49,172 nucleotides of DNA from Planctomycetota bacterium (GCA_035574235.1 DATLZA010000019.1:1-49172), one strand, 5' to 3'; shown: positions 17,491 through 25,961, counted from the stretch's first letter. The notes: generated by a model from the letters alone, not told the origin. Made by a program: numbers and translations.

Positions 17491-18473
17491 ACGCGCACCC
17501 CTTCCCACGCGGAACGCAGGCGCCGCGCCAGGCGCGCGCGGGCGGACCCGGGAAGAAACGCGGCCTCCGCCGCGGCCGCCGCGGCCCGCGACAGCTCCTC
17601 TTCGGTCCAGCCCGAGCGGAGCGCCCGGCCGTATTCGCCGCTCAGGCGGACGCCGCAGATCGAGGGATCATCCGTGTTGAGGCTCACCGAGAGCCCTTCC
17701 CGGACCATCCGCAGGCCCGGGTGGCGCTTCCAGGAGGGCGCCGCGCCCGTCTGGATTTCGCTCGTCAGGCAAAGCTCGAAGTGGACGCCGCGCGCGCGGG
17801 CCAGGGCCAGCGTTCGAGGGTCCTCCAGGACGCGCACCCCGTGGCCGATGCGGCGTGCGCCGAAGCGCTCGATCGCCTCCCGGACGTGGGCGGCGCCCCC
17901 CGCTTCGCCCGCGTGAAGAGTGACCGGCAGATCGAGCTTCCGGAAAAGCTCGCGGAACGGCTCCGCCGGACGCGCCTCGTCCCCGGCCAGGTCCAACCCG
18001 GAAAAGAGATCCGTTCCCCGAACCGCCCGCACGGTCGGCTCGTTCTCGCGCAGCGTGAAGTCCCGCCCGAACGTGGCGATGAACCGGATCTCGAGCCCGC
18101 TGCGGCGCGCCGCCGCCGCGATCCAGGCGGCCACGTCTTCGCCGGACACCCGGAGGCGCCGCGCGAAGTGGGCCGGACTGAACCGGAGCTCGAGATAGAC
18201 CACGCCGTCGCGCCGGGCGTCCTCGGCGGCCTCGAAGGCCACCCGCTCGATCCACTCGCGGGACGGGTAAAGGCCCCGAAAGAGCGCGAACTTCGAGAGG
18301 AAGCGCGCGAAGCCCGGCCGTTCCCCCCGCATCGAGGTTCGCCGCAGGAGTTCCCGTCGCGGGAGGTCGAGGCCGACGTCCCGGGCCAGTTCCACCAGGG
18401 TTTCCGGCCGGACGCTTCCCTCGAGGTGCCGGTGAAGTTCCGCCTTGGGAAGCGCGACGAAATCGGGGCTCAC
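17487..18473 (-). CDS. Adenosine deaminase-family amidohydrolase
   Basis: A 328-aa metal-dependent deaminase. Zinc ligands and catalytic residues are in place: HRH (H14, H16) in KAELHRHLEG, H187 and E190 in TLHAGE, H211 in IGHGVRV, and D268-D269 in SLNTDDP. The family includes adenosine, adenine and aminodeoxyfutalosine deaminases, and the sequence alone does not separate these. The GTG start at 18473 overlaps the thiolase stop (GTGA); the next ATG would remove the HxH motif, so the GTG start is required. Confidence 0.9.
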   Translation of the reverse strand: MSPDFVALPKAELHRHLEGSVRPETLVELARDVGLDLPRRELLRRTSMRGERPGFARFLSKFALFRGLYPSREWIERVAFEAAEDARRDGVVYLELRFSPAHFARRLRVSGEDVAAWIAAAARRSGLEIRFIATFGRDFTLRENEPTVRAVRGTDLFSGLDLAGDEARPAEPFRELFRKLDLPVTLHAGEAGGAAHVREAIERFGARRIGHGVRVLEDPRTLALARARGVHFELCLTSEIQTGAAPSWKRHPGLRMVREGLSVSLNTDDPSICGVRLSGEYGRALRSGWTEEELSRAAAAAAEAAFLPGSARARLARRLRSAWEGVRV

Positions 18474-19675
18474 GGCGCCTCGACGAGCATGGCGATCCCC
18501 TGCCCTCCTCCGATGCAGGCCGAGGCGACGCCCAGGCGGCGGCCGCGGCGCCGGAGCTCGTAAAGAAGGGTCAGGAGCAGCCGCGCGCCGGTGGCCCCCA
18601 GGGGATGCCCCAGGGCGATCGAGCCGCCGTTGACGTTCACGCGGGAACGGTCCAGCCCGAGTTCCTTTTCGACCGCCAGGTACTGGCCCGCGAAGGCCTC
18701 GTTGATCTCGAAAAGGTCCACCTCGTCGAGACGCCGTCCGGCGCGGCGCAGCGCCTCCCGGATCGACGGCGCCGGGCCGATCCCCATAATCTCGGGGGGC
18801 ACGCCCGAGACGGCGTACGACACGACCCGGCCGATCGGCCGGACGCCCGCTTCCCGGGCGCGCGACTCCGTGGTTACGACCAGACAGCACGCGCCGTCCA
18901 CAATGCCGCTGGCGTTTCCGGCGGTTACGGTGCCGTCCTTGCCGAAGGCGGGCGGAAGGGCCGCGAGCTTTTCGAGCGACGTGTCGGGTTTGAGGTGGTC
19001 GTCCGCCTCGACGAGAGCGGCCGTTCCCTTGCGCGTCACCGGAACGGGGGCGATTTCGGCCCTGAAGAGTCCTTCGCGGGAGGCGCGGACGCCTTCGCGG
19101 TGGCTGCGCAGCGCATATTCGTCCTGCGCGGCGCGCGAGATGCCGTATTGGCGCGCCAGCGCGTCGGACGTCTGCGCCATGAAGAGGCCGCAGAAGGGAT
19201 CGCGCAGAGCTTCGTAGAGCGAATCGACAAGCGCCAGGTCCCGGCCGAAGCGGACGGGCTCCCCGCGCAGGCCGCGCACGAGGTGAGGCGCCTGGCTCAT
19301 GTTTTCCATGCCGCCGGCCAGGACCCAGGAGGCGTCTCCCGCGCGGAGCAGCCGGGCGGCCTGCGCGACCGCTTCGATTCCGGATCCGCACAGGCGGTTG
19401 ACCGTCACCGCGCCCGCTTCGATCCTGAGGCCGGCCTTGAGCGCCACGTGGCGCGCGCCGTAGATCGCGTCCGGCCCCGTCTGCAGCGCGTTGCCGATCA
19501 CGCAATGGTCGAAAGCGGACGCGGGGACGCGGCTTTTCTCGATCGCGGCGCGGGCGGCATGGGCGGCCAGGTCCACCGCCGTGACGTCCCGAAAAGCGCC
19601 GAACCCGGGGGTGCCCGCATATTCCGCCCAGGGGGTCCGCGCCCCCTCCACGATGACGACGGGGTCCTCGGCCAT
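18470..19675 (-). CDS. Thiolase (acetyl-CoA acetyltransferase / 3-ketoacyl-CoA thiolase)
   Basis: A 401-aa thiolase. The nucleophilic C96 lies in NRLCGSG, and NEAFAGQ, GHPLGATGAR and the C-terminal CIGGGQG with the second catalytic Cys are all present. It cleaves or condenses acyl-CoA and acetyl-CoA. It lies with enoyl-CoA hydratase and 3-hydroxyacyl-CoA dehydrogenase genes, giving a short beta-oxidation or C4 module. It is 1 bp from the hydratase stop, so translation is probably coupled. A second thiolase (24613-25776) is a separate paralogue. Confidence 0.95.
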   Translation of the reverse strand: MAEDPVVIVEGARTPWAEYAGTPGFGAFRDVTAVDLAAHAARAAIEKSRVPASAFDHCVIGNALQTGPDAIYGARHVALKAGLRIEAGAVTVNRLCGSGIEAVAQAARLLRAGDASWVLAGGMENMSQAPHLVRGLRGEPVRFGRDLALVDSLYEALRDPFCGLFMAQTSDALARQYGISRAAQDEYALRSHREGVRASREGLFRAEIAPVPVTRKGTAALVEADDHLKPDTSLEKLAALPPAFGKDGTVTAGNASGIVDGACCLVVTTESRAREAGVRPIGRVVSYAVSGVPPEIMGIGPAPSIREALRRAGRRLDEVDLFEINEAFAGQYLAVEKELGLDRSRVNVNGGSIALGHPLGATGARLLLTLLYELRRRGRRLGVASACIGGGQGIAMLVEAP

Positions 19676-19676
19676 G

Positions 19677-20453
19677 TCAGCTCCCGGTGAACTTCGGAGG
19701 CCTCTTCTCCAGGAACGCGGAGACCCCTTCCCTCATGTCCCGCGTCTCGAAGCAGCGGGCGAAGAGATCGGCCTCCACCCGGAGGGCCTCCTCGAGGGGC
19801 AGCTCCATGCCGCGCCGGACGGCCTCGAGCGTCGCGCGCACGGCCAGGGGTCCGGCGGCCAGAACTTTCGCGAGCAGCGCGCGGGACTCCTCGAGGAGCT
19901 GTTCCCGCGGGACCACGCGGTGAACGAGACCCATCCGAAGCGCCTGGGCGGCTTCCACGGGTTCGCCCGTCAGGAGCATCTCCAGCGCGGGCCCGCGCCC
20001 GACGAGGCGCGGGAGCCGCTGCGATCCCCCGTAACCGCAGATGATTCCGAGCTTCACTTCCGGCTGGCCGAGGCGGGCCCCCTCGGCGGCCACGCGGAAG
20101 GTGCAGGCGAGCGCGATCTCGCAGCCGCCTCCGAGGGCGAAGCCGTTGATCGCGGCGACGACGGGTTTCCCGAGGTTTTCGATCAGGAGCGTGAGCGCCT
20201 GGCCCTTGAGGGCGTTGCGGCGGGCTCCGGCGGGATCGAGCCGGCCCAGCTCGCCGAGATCCGCTCCGGCGATGAAGGCGCGGTCCCCCGCTCCGGTCAG
20301 GATCGCGGCGCGGACGGAAGCTTCGTCGCGGCAGCGCTCGAAGGCCGCCCGGAGGGCGTCCAGGACCTCCTCGGTGAGCGCGTTGAGTTTCTCGGGCCGA
20401 TGGACGGTGATCGTGGCGATGCCGTCCCGTTCCTCGATCCGCACGACGCTCAT
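19677..20453 (-). CDS. Enoyl-CoA hydratase/crotonase-family protein
   Basis: A 258-aa crotonase fold. ITVHRPEKLNALTEEVLDAL, the oxyanion segments AFIAGADLGEL and NGFALGGGCEIALAC, and the acid in GQPEVKLGI are clear. The second conserved acidic position of true hydratases (usually G-A-G-G-T-Q-R after the first) is in CGYGGSQRLPRLVG. ATG 20453 gives MSVVRIEERDG, a normal N-terminus. With hbd and the thiolases it likely interconverts crotonyl-type and 3-hydroxyacyl-CoA. Confidence 0.94.
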   Translation of the reverse strand: MSVVRIEERDGIATITVHRPEKLNALTEEVLDALRAAFERCRDEASVRAAILTGAGDRAFIAGADLGELGRLDPAGARRNALKGQALTLLIENLGKPVVAAINGFALGGGCEIALACTFRVAAEGARLGQPEVKLGIICGYGGSQRLPRLVGRGPALEMLLTGEPVEAAQALRMGLVHRVVPREQLLEESRALLAKVLAAGPLAVRATLEAVRRGMELPLEEALRVEADLFARCFETRDMREGVSAFLEKRPPKFTGS

Positions 20454-20464
20454 CGAAACTCCGC

Positions 20465-21409
20465 TTACTTCACGGCCACGATCTTGATTTCCTTGACCCG
20501 GACGTCGTCCTTGAGGGGGCGGTCCGTGGTGCGGTCCACTTCCACGGCGGCGATTTTGCGGAGCGTCTCGAGGCCCGCTTCGGGCACCTTTCCGATCACG
20601 GTGTACTTTTTGTCGAAGGCGGGGAAGCGGGACAGGCAAACGAAGAACTGCGATCCGTGGAAGCCGGTCTTCAGGTGACCGGACATCGAGACCGTCCCGG
20701 CTCCGTGCTCGACGGTCTGTCCTTCCGCTTCCGAACGGACGGCGTATCCGGGACCGCCGAAGCCGTTTTCGTAGGGACAGCCGGTCTGCACCCAGGAGTC
20801 CTTGATCACGCGGTGGAACATGAGGTTGTTGTAGAAGCCGCGGCGGGCGAGCGAGACGAAGTTGGAAACGTTGAGGGGGGCCTCCTCGGGAAGAAGGTCG
20901 ATCTGAAAGGCGCCCATCGTGGTTTCGACGATGGCGGCCAGTCGGGCGGCATCGCCGGCCTGGGGGGCGACCTTGACCGTGAGGGGCGCGGAGCGCAGCT
21001 CTTTGTCGAGGCCTTTGTAGACGGCGGCGATCGTGAGATTTCCCGTCTTAAGCGTCGGCACCCGGAAGGCGGCGACGAGAGACTTCTTGGGCTGCAGCGT
21101 CAGGCGGGCGGGCGGCAGCCGTTCGGCCAAGTGGGGATCGGGCCGGGTCACCGCGTAGACGAACTGCCGCGTCTTGTCGGGCCCGACCTGGAAGGTGACG
21201 TCGAAGCTTACGGAGCGCTCGTCGAACGTGAGTTCGCCGACGTCCTGATCGCGGTCGCCGGAGTTCGTCAGGGTCACTTCCACCTGGACGTCTTCGCCGA
21301 GGACGCAGTCCGTCTTGTCGGCCCGTGCGGAGAGCGTGACGTCGGACTTCGGGGCTTCGGCCTGAACGAGCGCGGCCAGGGCGAACGCGAGGATGGCGGG
21401 CATGGTCAT
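20465..21409 (-). CDS. Secreted cyclophilin-type peptidyl-prolyl isomerase with N-terminal Ig-like domain (copy 1)
   Basis: 314 aa. A signal peptide (MTMPAILAFALAALVQAEA) is followed by an Ig-like beta domain (about 25-150, DVTLSARADKTDCVLGEDVQVEVTL), the layout of a BsuPI-like intracellular-inhibitor or CARDB-type domain. The cyclophilin domain follows from about 160: TMGAFQIDLLPEEAP, MFHRVIKDSWVQTG, SMSGH, GSQFFVCLSR and YTVIGKV. The FHR catalytic arginine is present. ATG 21409 overlaps the next upstream gene's stop by four bases. It acts in the periplasm or outside the cell. Confidence 0.9.
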   Translation of the reverse strand: MTMPAILAFALAALVQAEAPKSDVTLSARADKTDCVLGEDVQVEVTLTNSGDRDQDVGELTFDERSVSFDVTFQVGPDKTRQFVYAVTRPDPHLAERLPPARLTLQPKKSLVAAFRVPTLKTGNLTIAAVYKGLDKELRSAPLTVKVAPQAGDAARLAAIVETTMGAFQIDLLPEEAPLNVSNFVSLARRGFYNNLMFHRVIKDSWVQTGCPYENGFGGPGYAVRSEAEGQTVEHGAGTVSMSGHLKTGFHGSQFFVCLSRFPAFDKKYTVIGKVPEAGLETLRKIAAVEVDRTTDRPLKDDVRVKEIKIVAVK

Positions 21410-22341
21410 TCCTTTCCCTTCTTTCGTTCGGAAAGCGTCACTTTCTTGATGACGACGTCGGCTTCGGGCCGGTCCTGGTGATGGCTGCCGCAGCACCGGG
21501 TGGGCCCCGGGCGCGGGGCGACGGCCCCGCAGCCCTTGCAGGGACTGTGGTCGGTCTTGACCTTTTCGATCTCCTTGACCACGTCGGCCCCCTCGACGAC
21601 GCGCCCGAAGACGCTGTACTGGCCGTCGAGGTGGGGGGCCGGGGCGAAGCAGATGAAGAACTGCGAGGTCGCGCTGTGCGGGTCGTTCGTGCGCGCGGCG
21701 GAGACGGTGCCGAAGACGTGCTTGCGGTCGGAAAACTCCGCCTGGAGCGGGGTTTTAAGCTCGTTCTTGGGGTCGCGCGGCGCGCCGCCCTGCATCATGA
21801 ACCCGGGGATGATGCGGTGGAAGATCGACCCTTCGTAGAAGCCGCTCCGGGCCAGGCGGACGAAGTTGAGGACGTGGTTGGGGGCGACGTCCGGGAAGAA
21901 TTCGATCGCGATCGAGCCGTGGTTGGTCTCGATCGAGGCCACCCAGTCCCGCAGAACGAGGACGCGGAGTTCGTTGGAGACCTGATCGCCGAAGGACCAG
22001 CGCAGGCGGTACCAGCCTTCGCGGTCCTCCGGGACGGCGAAGGCGCCCGAGAGGTCCACGGTGCGGCCGAAAAATCCCCCGGGGTCGACGACGGGCGAGC
22101 GGCGGGTGATGCCGCGGGTGCGGCCGGTGGCCTTGACGATCCGGTCCTCGAAGTCGCGGATCTCGAAGCCCTCGAGGTAATCTTCCGGCTCGTCGAGGCG
22201 CGCTTCGGAGGACCCGACGTTTTCGATCGTGCAGCGCACGAGCATGGGTCGGCCGGGCCGCAGGATCTTCTCGGGAGCCTCGATCGTGAGCTTGACCTGG
22301 GCGGCCGAGGCCAGGACGGCGGCGGCGAGGAGGGCATTCAT
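21406..22341 (-). CDS. Secreted cyclophilin-type peptidyl-prolyl isomerase with Ig-like domain and Cys/His-rich insert (copy 2)
   Basis: 311 aa. A short hydrophobic leader (MNALLAAAVLASAAQ) is followed by an Ig-like domain (KLTIEAPEKILRPGRPMLV), then a cyclophilin domain with IFHRIIPGFMMQGG, SATSQFFICFAPAP and YSVFGRVV. It is a tandem paralogue of the downstream gene. Near the C-terminus there is a Cys/His-rich stretch, CKGCG then CCGSHH, about 15 residues apart, absent from copy 1 and suggestive of a metal site. ATG 22341 overlaps the hbd stop by four bases. Confidence 0.9.
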   Translation of the reverse strand: MNALLAAAVLASAAQVKLTIEAPEKILRPGRPMLVRCTIENVGSSEARLDEPEDYLEGFEIRDFEDRIVKATGRTRGITRRSPVVDPGGFFGRTVDLSGAFAVPEDREGWYRLRWSFGDQVSNELRVLVLRDWVASIETNHGSIAIEFFPDVAPNHVLNFVRLARSGFYEGSIFHRIIPGFMMQGGAPRDPKNELKTPLQAEFSDRKHVFGTVSAARTNDPHSATSQFFICFAPAPHLDGQYSVFGRVVEGADVVKEIEKVKTDHSPCKGCGAVAPRPGPTRCCGSHHQDRPEADVVIKKVTLSERKKGKE

Positions 22342-23195
22342 GGCTGGGCGTACTCGTAGAACCCGCGGCCGGCCTTCTTGCCGGTCTTCCCTTCGGCCAC
22401 CATGCGGCGCAGGAGCGGCGGCGCCTCGTAGCGGGGATCGTTGAACTCGCGGCGAAGGACGTCGAGGATCGCCAGCGTCGTATCCAGGCCCACGAAATCG
22501 AGGAGCTCCAGCGGTCCCATGGGCATGCCGCAGCCGAGCTTCATGGCGGTATCGATGTCGCGAGGAGTGGCGAGTCCCCGTTCGACGGCCCGCACGGCCT
22601 CGCCCAGGTAGGGCACGAGGAGGAGGTTGACGATGAAGCCGGCGGTGTCCCGGGCGGTGACGGTGACCTTGCCCAGGGATTCGACGAAGGATTTGGCGGC
22701 GAGGTAGACGTCTTCGCGGACGGCGTCGGGGCGGACGATTTCGACGAGCTTCATGAGGGGCACGGGGTTCATGAAGTGAAGGCCCAGGAACCGGTCCGCG
22801 CGGCGGGTGGCCGAGGCGATGCGGTGGATCGGGATGCTCGAGGTATTGGAGGCGAAGATCGCCTGGGGCTGGGCGAGGCGGTCGAGCTCGGCGAAGACGC
22901 GGCGCTTTTCGTCGAGGTTTTCGACGACAGCTTCGATGACGAGATCGCAGTCGCGGAGCTCGCCGAGGTCGGTCGTGCCGCGGATGCGGGCGAGGGTCTG
23001 ATCGCGCTCCTCGGGGGAGACTTTTCCGCGCCGAACGCCTTCGGCCAGGAAGGAGCGGATGCGGTCGAGGCCTTTCTCGAGCGGGCCGGCGGCGATTTCC
23101 CGGACGACGGTGGGGTAGCCTTTCTGGGCGCAGACCTGGGCTATGCCGGAGCCCATGAGGCCGCACCCGACGACGCCGACGGCGCGGATGTTCAT
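22338..23195 (-). CDS. hbd: 3-hydroxybutyryl-CoA / 3-hydroxyacyl-CoA dehydrogenase
   Basis: A 285-aa NAD-dependent enzyme. The Rossmann motif GVVGCGLMGSGIAQ is at 7-20, followed by ASNTSSIPI and the catalytic His region LHFMNPVPLMKLVEIV, then DTAGFIVN and the C-terminal helical domain with MPMGPLELLDFVGLD. It oxidises 3-hydroxyacyl-CoA reversibly. It is the first gene of the long minus-strand unit and has a promoter so close (start about 2 nt before the ATG) that its mRNA should be leaderless. Confidence 0.95.
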   Translation of the reverse strand: MNIRAVGVVGCGLMGSGIAQVCAQKGYPTVVREIAAGPLEKGLDRIRSFLAEGVRRGKVSPEERDQTLARIRGTTDLGELRDCDLVIEAVVENLDEKRRVFAELDRLAQPQAIFASNTSSIPIHRIASATRRADRFLGLHFMNPVPLMKLVEIVRPDAVREDVYLAAKSFVESLGKVTVTARDTAGFIVNLLLVPYLGEAVRAVERGLATPRDIDTAMKLGCGMPMGPLELLDFVGLDTTLAILDVLRREFNDPRYEAPPLLRRMVAEGKTGKKAGRGFYEYAQP

Positions 23196-23203
23196 AGGGG
23201 GAG

Positions 23204-23232
23204 ATGATACTTACGGCGGCCCGGGGCGTCCA
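23204..23232 (-). promoter_or_regulatory. Promoter of the hbd unit (leaderless)
   Basis: TGGACG (23227-23232), 17-nt spacer, TATCAT (23204-23209), with only 8 nt between the -10 and the ATG at 23195. No Shine-Dalgarno sequence precedes the ATG. Confidence 0.6.
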
Positions 23233-23254
23233 GAGCGAGGCGCGGCGGGCCGGC

Positions 23255-24001
23255 TTACCGGCGCTCAAGCCTCCAGCGTTCCAGGTCCAGCCGCAACGGC
23301 TTCCAGTAGATCCGATCCCGCTCGCGCTCCTTGTCCTCTTCCTTTCGGAAAAGAAGTTCGGTTTTTCGGGGGTCGTTCCGGAGGGCTGCACGGACCGCCG
23401 GCCGGATTCGGGCGGCCCGGCGAGCCTCCTCCGGGTAGCGCCGGGCGAGGAGGCGGAGCACCTCGAAGGAACGGCATTCCGCGAACCAGAAAGAGAGCCG
23501 GGCCGGATCCGCGCGCGCTCCGGCTCGGGCAATGTCCGCATCCACCAGTCTGCGGATCATCGGCCAGTCCTTGTCGCGCTGCGTTTTCTTGGCTCGGACA
23601 AGATCAGGCAGGGACAGGACGGCCACGGTTCCGACCCCGCGGATAGGGACCTCGACGCGCCGCTTCCAAAGTTCCGCGAACGGGGCGACCCCGCGCATGC
23701 GGCTCATGACGTCGATTCTCAAGCCGTGCAGGCTCGGCAGCCGACTTCGGAAATGGCAGGCGTGACCGCGGCGTAAAGCGCTTGCGGAGAGAGGGGGAAA
23801 ATAAATCGTTTCCGCTCTCAGGTCCGCCAACGCCTGTCGAAGCCGCCGCAGATTGACGGAGCTAACGGCGACGGCGAGATCGATGTCTCGGGTGAACTCG
23901 GCGGCTCCGTACAGAATGCACGCCTGTCCTCCCATCAGGAGCGCCCGAACCTTCCGACGCCGGAACGTAGAAAGGACTTTGCGGATCGGGTTCGGGGTCA
24001 C
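23255..24001 (-). CDS. Nucleotidyltransferase-superfamily protein (MNT/AbiEii-like)
   Basis: 248 aa. The N-terminal GGQACILYGAAEFTRDIDLAV (residues about 24-44) has the GG loop and the DxD metal pair of the polymerase-beta nucleotidyltransferase fold, as in MNT, AbiEii and DUF6036-type proteins. Next come LRIDVMSRMRGVAPFAELW and LSLPDLVRAKKTQRDKDWPMIRRLVD, which match the second half of this family. The C-terminus is charged and helical. Members act in toxin-antitoxin or drug-modifying systems, but the substrate is unknown. The first 140 nt overlap another reading frame on the same strand. ATG 24001 keeps the complete GG-DxD region. Confidence 0.85.
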   Translation of the reverse strand: MTPNPIRKVLSTFRRRKVRALLMGGQACILYGAAEFTRDIDLAVAVSSVNLRRLRQALADLRAETIYFPPLSASALRRGHACHFRSRLPSLHGLRIDVMSRMRGVAPFAELWKRRVEVPIRGVGTVAVLSLPDLVRAKKTQRDKDWPMIRRLVDADIARAGARADPARLSFWFAECRSFEVLRLLARRYPEEARRAARIRPAVRAALRNDPRKTELLFRKEEDKERERDRIYWKPLRLDLERWRLERR

Positions 24002-24182
24002 ATGTTCCTCCCAAGGCCAGGAAGTTCACCCAGAGCCGCTGGGATTCGGCGAACCGCTTCTGGGGACTCAGAAGGTACCACGCCACCGTGTCCGGGTCTC
24101 CCAGCGCCTGCGCCAGCCGGTCGTCGAGCGCCTTTCGGGGCATCGCCGGCATGAGGATACGCTCCTGAACGACCCTGTGCAA
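23862..24182 (-). CDS. Small protein overlapping the nucleotidyltransferase frame
   Basis: A 106-aa ORF in another frame on the same strand, overlapping the nucleotidyltransferase start by 140 nt. Its first 65 residues look like real protein (PRKALDDRLAQALGDP, WYLLSPQKRFAESQRLW, FLALGGTCDPEPDPQSPF), but the tail is Arg-rich and may be read-through of the downstream codons. The start could be any of three Met codons in the first 15 residues. It may be an antitoxin-like partner, or a slightly frameshifted gene. Uncertain. Confidence 0.5.
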   Translation of the reverse strand: MHRVVQERILMPAMPRKALDDRLAQALGDPDTVAWYLLSPQKRFAESQRLWVNFLALGGTCDPEPDPQSPFYVPASEGSGAPDGRTGVHSVRSRRVHPRHRSRRRR

Positions 24183-24200
24183 GGCCGGGGGCGCTCCTTT

Positions 24201-24554
24201 TCAACGCTCCTTCCGGTACGCCTTGAGAATGGGGAGGACTTTCTCGGCGACGGCGGCCCAGCGGGAGGCATCTTCCTTGACGGCCTGGGGATCCTGGGGA
24301 GTGACGGAGCCCGTCCAGCGGACCAGAAGGGCGTCCGCCCGGGGAGCGATGTCGCCCGGGACGATGCTCTTGGCGGCGGCGTCCTTGAAGATCTGCCCGG
24401 GACGGATGGGCTCCCGCCGGTCCTTGAGGAAAGCGACCAGCACGTCGCGAAGCCCGAGGGCGAAACGCCGGAGCGCGGCGGGATCGGCCTGCGGGAGGCC
24501 GGCGGCGATTTTCTCGAGGTCGGCGACGCGTTCCTGGAGCTTGTCGAAGTCCAT
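24201..24554 (-). CDS. Small helical protein of unknown function
   Basis: 117 aa, predicted as several amphipathic helices (MDFDKLQERVADLEKIAAGL, AALRRFALGLRDVLVAFLKD, AAVAEKVLPILKAYRKER). No signal peptide, no known motif. ATG 24554 is chosen because a TATCAT -10 lies 10 nt upstream. It follows the thiolase after an inverted repeat and so is its own unit. Confidence 0.7.
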   Translation of the reverse strand: MDFDKLQERVADLEKIAAGLPQADPAALRRFALGLRDVLVAFLKDRREPIRPGQIFKDAAAKSIVPGDIAPRADALLVRWTGSVTPQDPQAVKEDASRWAAVAEKVLPILKAYRKER

Positions 24555-24564
24555 ACCGGCGGGG

Positions 24565-24592
24565 ATGATAGCGGAAATTCCGGGGAGTGCAA
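24565..24592 (-). promoter_or_regulatory. Promoter of the 117-aa gene (leaderless)
   Basis: TTGCAC (24587-24592), 16 nt, TATCAT (24565-24570), 10 nt to the ATG. It is embedded in the inverted repeat that ends the thiolase gene. Confidence 0.45.
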
Positions 24593-24612
24593 GAAGTTGT
24601 CCTCCCGGAATT
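24576..24612 (-). terminator. Inverted repeat after the thiolase gene
   Basis: The minus strand just after the thiolase stop carries AATTCCGGGAG and, after 13-14 nt, CTCCCCGGAATT. These pair over 11 positions with one bulged C. A short T-run (TTTCC) follows. Terminator-like, and also overlapping the next promoter. Confidence 0.5.
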
Positions 24613-25776
24613 CTAGCGTTCGAACGCGACCGCCACGCCCAGGCCTCCCGAGGCGCAGAGCGCGGCGAGTCCCCGGCGGGCGCCGCGGCGGCGCATCTCA
24701 TGGAGGAGCGTGGTCACCAGACGCGCCCCCGTGGCGCCGATCGGGTGCCCCAGCGCAATCGCGCCGCCGTTGACGTTGAGGCGCGCGCGGTCGAAGCGGA
24801 GTTCCCGGTCGCAGGCCAGGACCTGCGCGGCGAAGGCTTCGTTGAGCTCCACGAGGTCGAAGGCGCCGAGCGGAAGGCCGGTCGCGCGCTCGAGATTCCG
24901 GATCGCCGGCACGGGCCCCAGGCCCATGTCCGCGGGGGCGACGCCGGCGGACGCCCAGCCCGTGATGCGCGCCAGCACGGGCAGGCCGAGCGACCGGGCG
25001 CGTTCGTCCGAAGCCACGACCAGCGCCGCCGCGCCGTCGGCGATCCCGCAGGAGTTGCCGGCGTGGACGGTACCTCCGGGCTTGAAGACGGGCGGAAGCT
25101 TCGCCAGGGATTCGACGGTTACGCCGTCGCGGGGCGTTTCGTCGCGTCGGAGGGGTTCACCTTCCCCCGGCACGGGGACGATTTCGTCGTCGAAGCGTCC
25201 TTCGCGGCGGGCGGCTTCGCAGCGGCGCTGGCTTTCGGCGGCGTAGGCGTCCTGTTCGTCTCGGGAGATTCGGCAGCGCTCGGCCAGGCGTTCGGCGGTT
25301 TCGCCCATGAGAAGGCCCGAGAGGGGGCAGAGAAAGCCGTCCCGGTACATGGCGTCAATCAGCTCCGCATGGCCGAGGCGGTAGCCCGTGCGGGCGCGAT
25401 CCAGGAGAAAGGGGACGCGGGACATGGATTCCATGCCGCCGGCGAGGAGAAGGTCGGCTTCTCCCAGGGCGATGGAGCGGGCGGCGAGGATGAGAGCCTG
25501 AAGGCTGGAGGCGCAGGCCTGGTTGACGGTGAAGGCGGGGATGCTTTCGGGAAGTCCGGCGCGGAGGGCGGCCTGGCGGGCGATGTTGGGGCCCACTCCG
25601 GCTTGGCGGGCGCAGCCGAAGAGGGCTTCCTGAAGGTCGGACGGGTGGACTCCGGCGTCCTGAAGGGCGGCCCGGGCCGCAAGGGCGGCGAGCTCAGCGG
25701 GATGGAGGGGCGCAAGATGGCCGAGAAAGCGGCCGAGAGGGGTGCGTCGAGCGGCGACGATGACGGCGGAGCGCAT
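24613..25776 (-). CDS. Thiolase (acetyl-CoA acetyltransferase), second copy
   Basis: 387 aa. The nucleophile C88 lies in NQACASS, with [17 protein letters not shown] and CASGGLG. It is clearly diverged from the thiolase at 18470-19675 (NRLCGSG, CIGGGQG), so it is not a recent duplicate. ATG 25776 ([17 protein letters not shown], a canonical thiolase N-terminus) is preferred to a GTG at 25785, which would sit on the -10 box. The gene is separate from the dehydrogenase-hydratase unit. Confidence 0.94.
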   Translation of the reverse strand: MRSAVIVAARRTPLGRFLGHLAPLHPAELAALAARAALQDAGVHPSDLQEALFGCARQAGVGPNIARQAALRAGLPESIPAFTVNQACASSLQALILAARSIALGEADLLLAGGMESMSRVPFLLDRARTGYRLGHAELIDAMYRDGFLCPLSGLLMGETAERLAERCRISRDEQDAYAAESQRRCEAARREGRFDDEIVPVPGEGEPLRRDETPRDGVTVESLAKLPPVFKPGGTVHAGNSCGIADGAAALVVASDERARSLGLPVLARITGWASAGVAPADMGLGPVPAIRNLERATGLPLGAFDLVELNEAFAAQVLACDRELRFDRARLNVNGGAIALGHPIGATGARLVTTLLHEMRRRGARRGLAALCASGGLGVAVAFER

Positions 25777-25783
25777 GAAGAGC

Positions 25784-25813
25784 ACTCTATCCGGGGTCTG
25801 GGGGGGAGTTCAA
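25784..25813 (-). promoter_or_regulatory. Promoter of the second thiolase (leaderless)
   Basis: TTGAAC (25808-25813), 18 nt, TAGAGT (25784-25789), then 7 nt to the ATG. Divergent to the pilin regulatory region. Moderate match. Confidence 0.45.
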
Positions 25814-25840
25814 CGGAGCGCCCCCAGGGTGGACGCAAAT

Positions 25841-25877
25841 TGTCAGCCGGACACAGACTGGTGACACTTTTTGTCAC
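25841..25877 (+). promoter_or_regulatory. TGTC inverted repeats, candidate enhancer-binding sites
   Basis: Two inverted repeats lie about 85-120 bp upstream of the sigma-54 core promoter: TGTC-N5-GACA (25841-25853) and GTGACA-N5-TGTCAC (25861-25877). TGTC elements are known PilR-binding sequences in Pseudomonas. The spacing suits a sigma-54 activator. No PilR or PilS gene lies in the window. Confidence 0.55.
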
Positions 25878-25961
25878 TTTGGGGGGCATCGACCGATGAT
25901 GCATACACAATGGGCCAATCCTGTGATCCTCAAGAACTTGCGCGCGCCTGCCGATTCTTAA

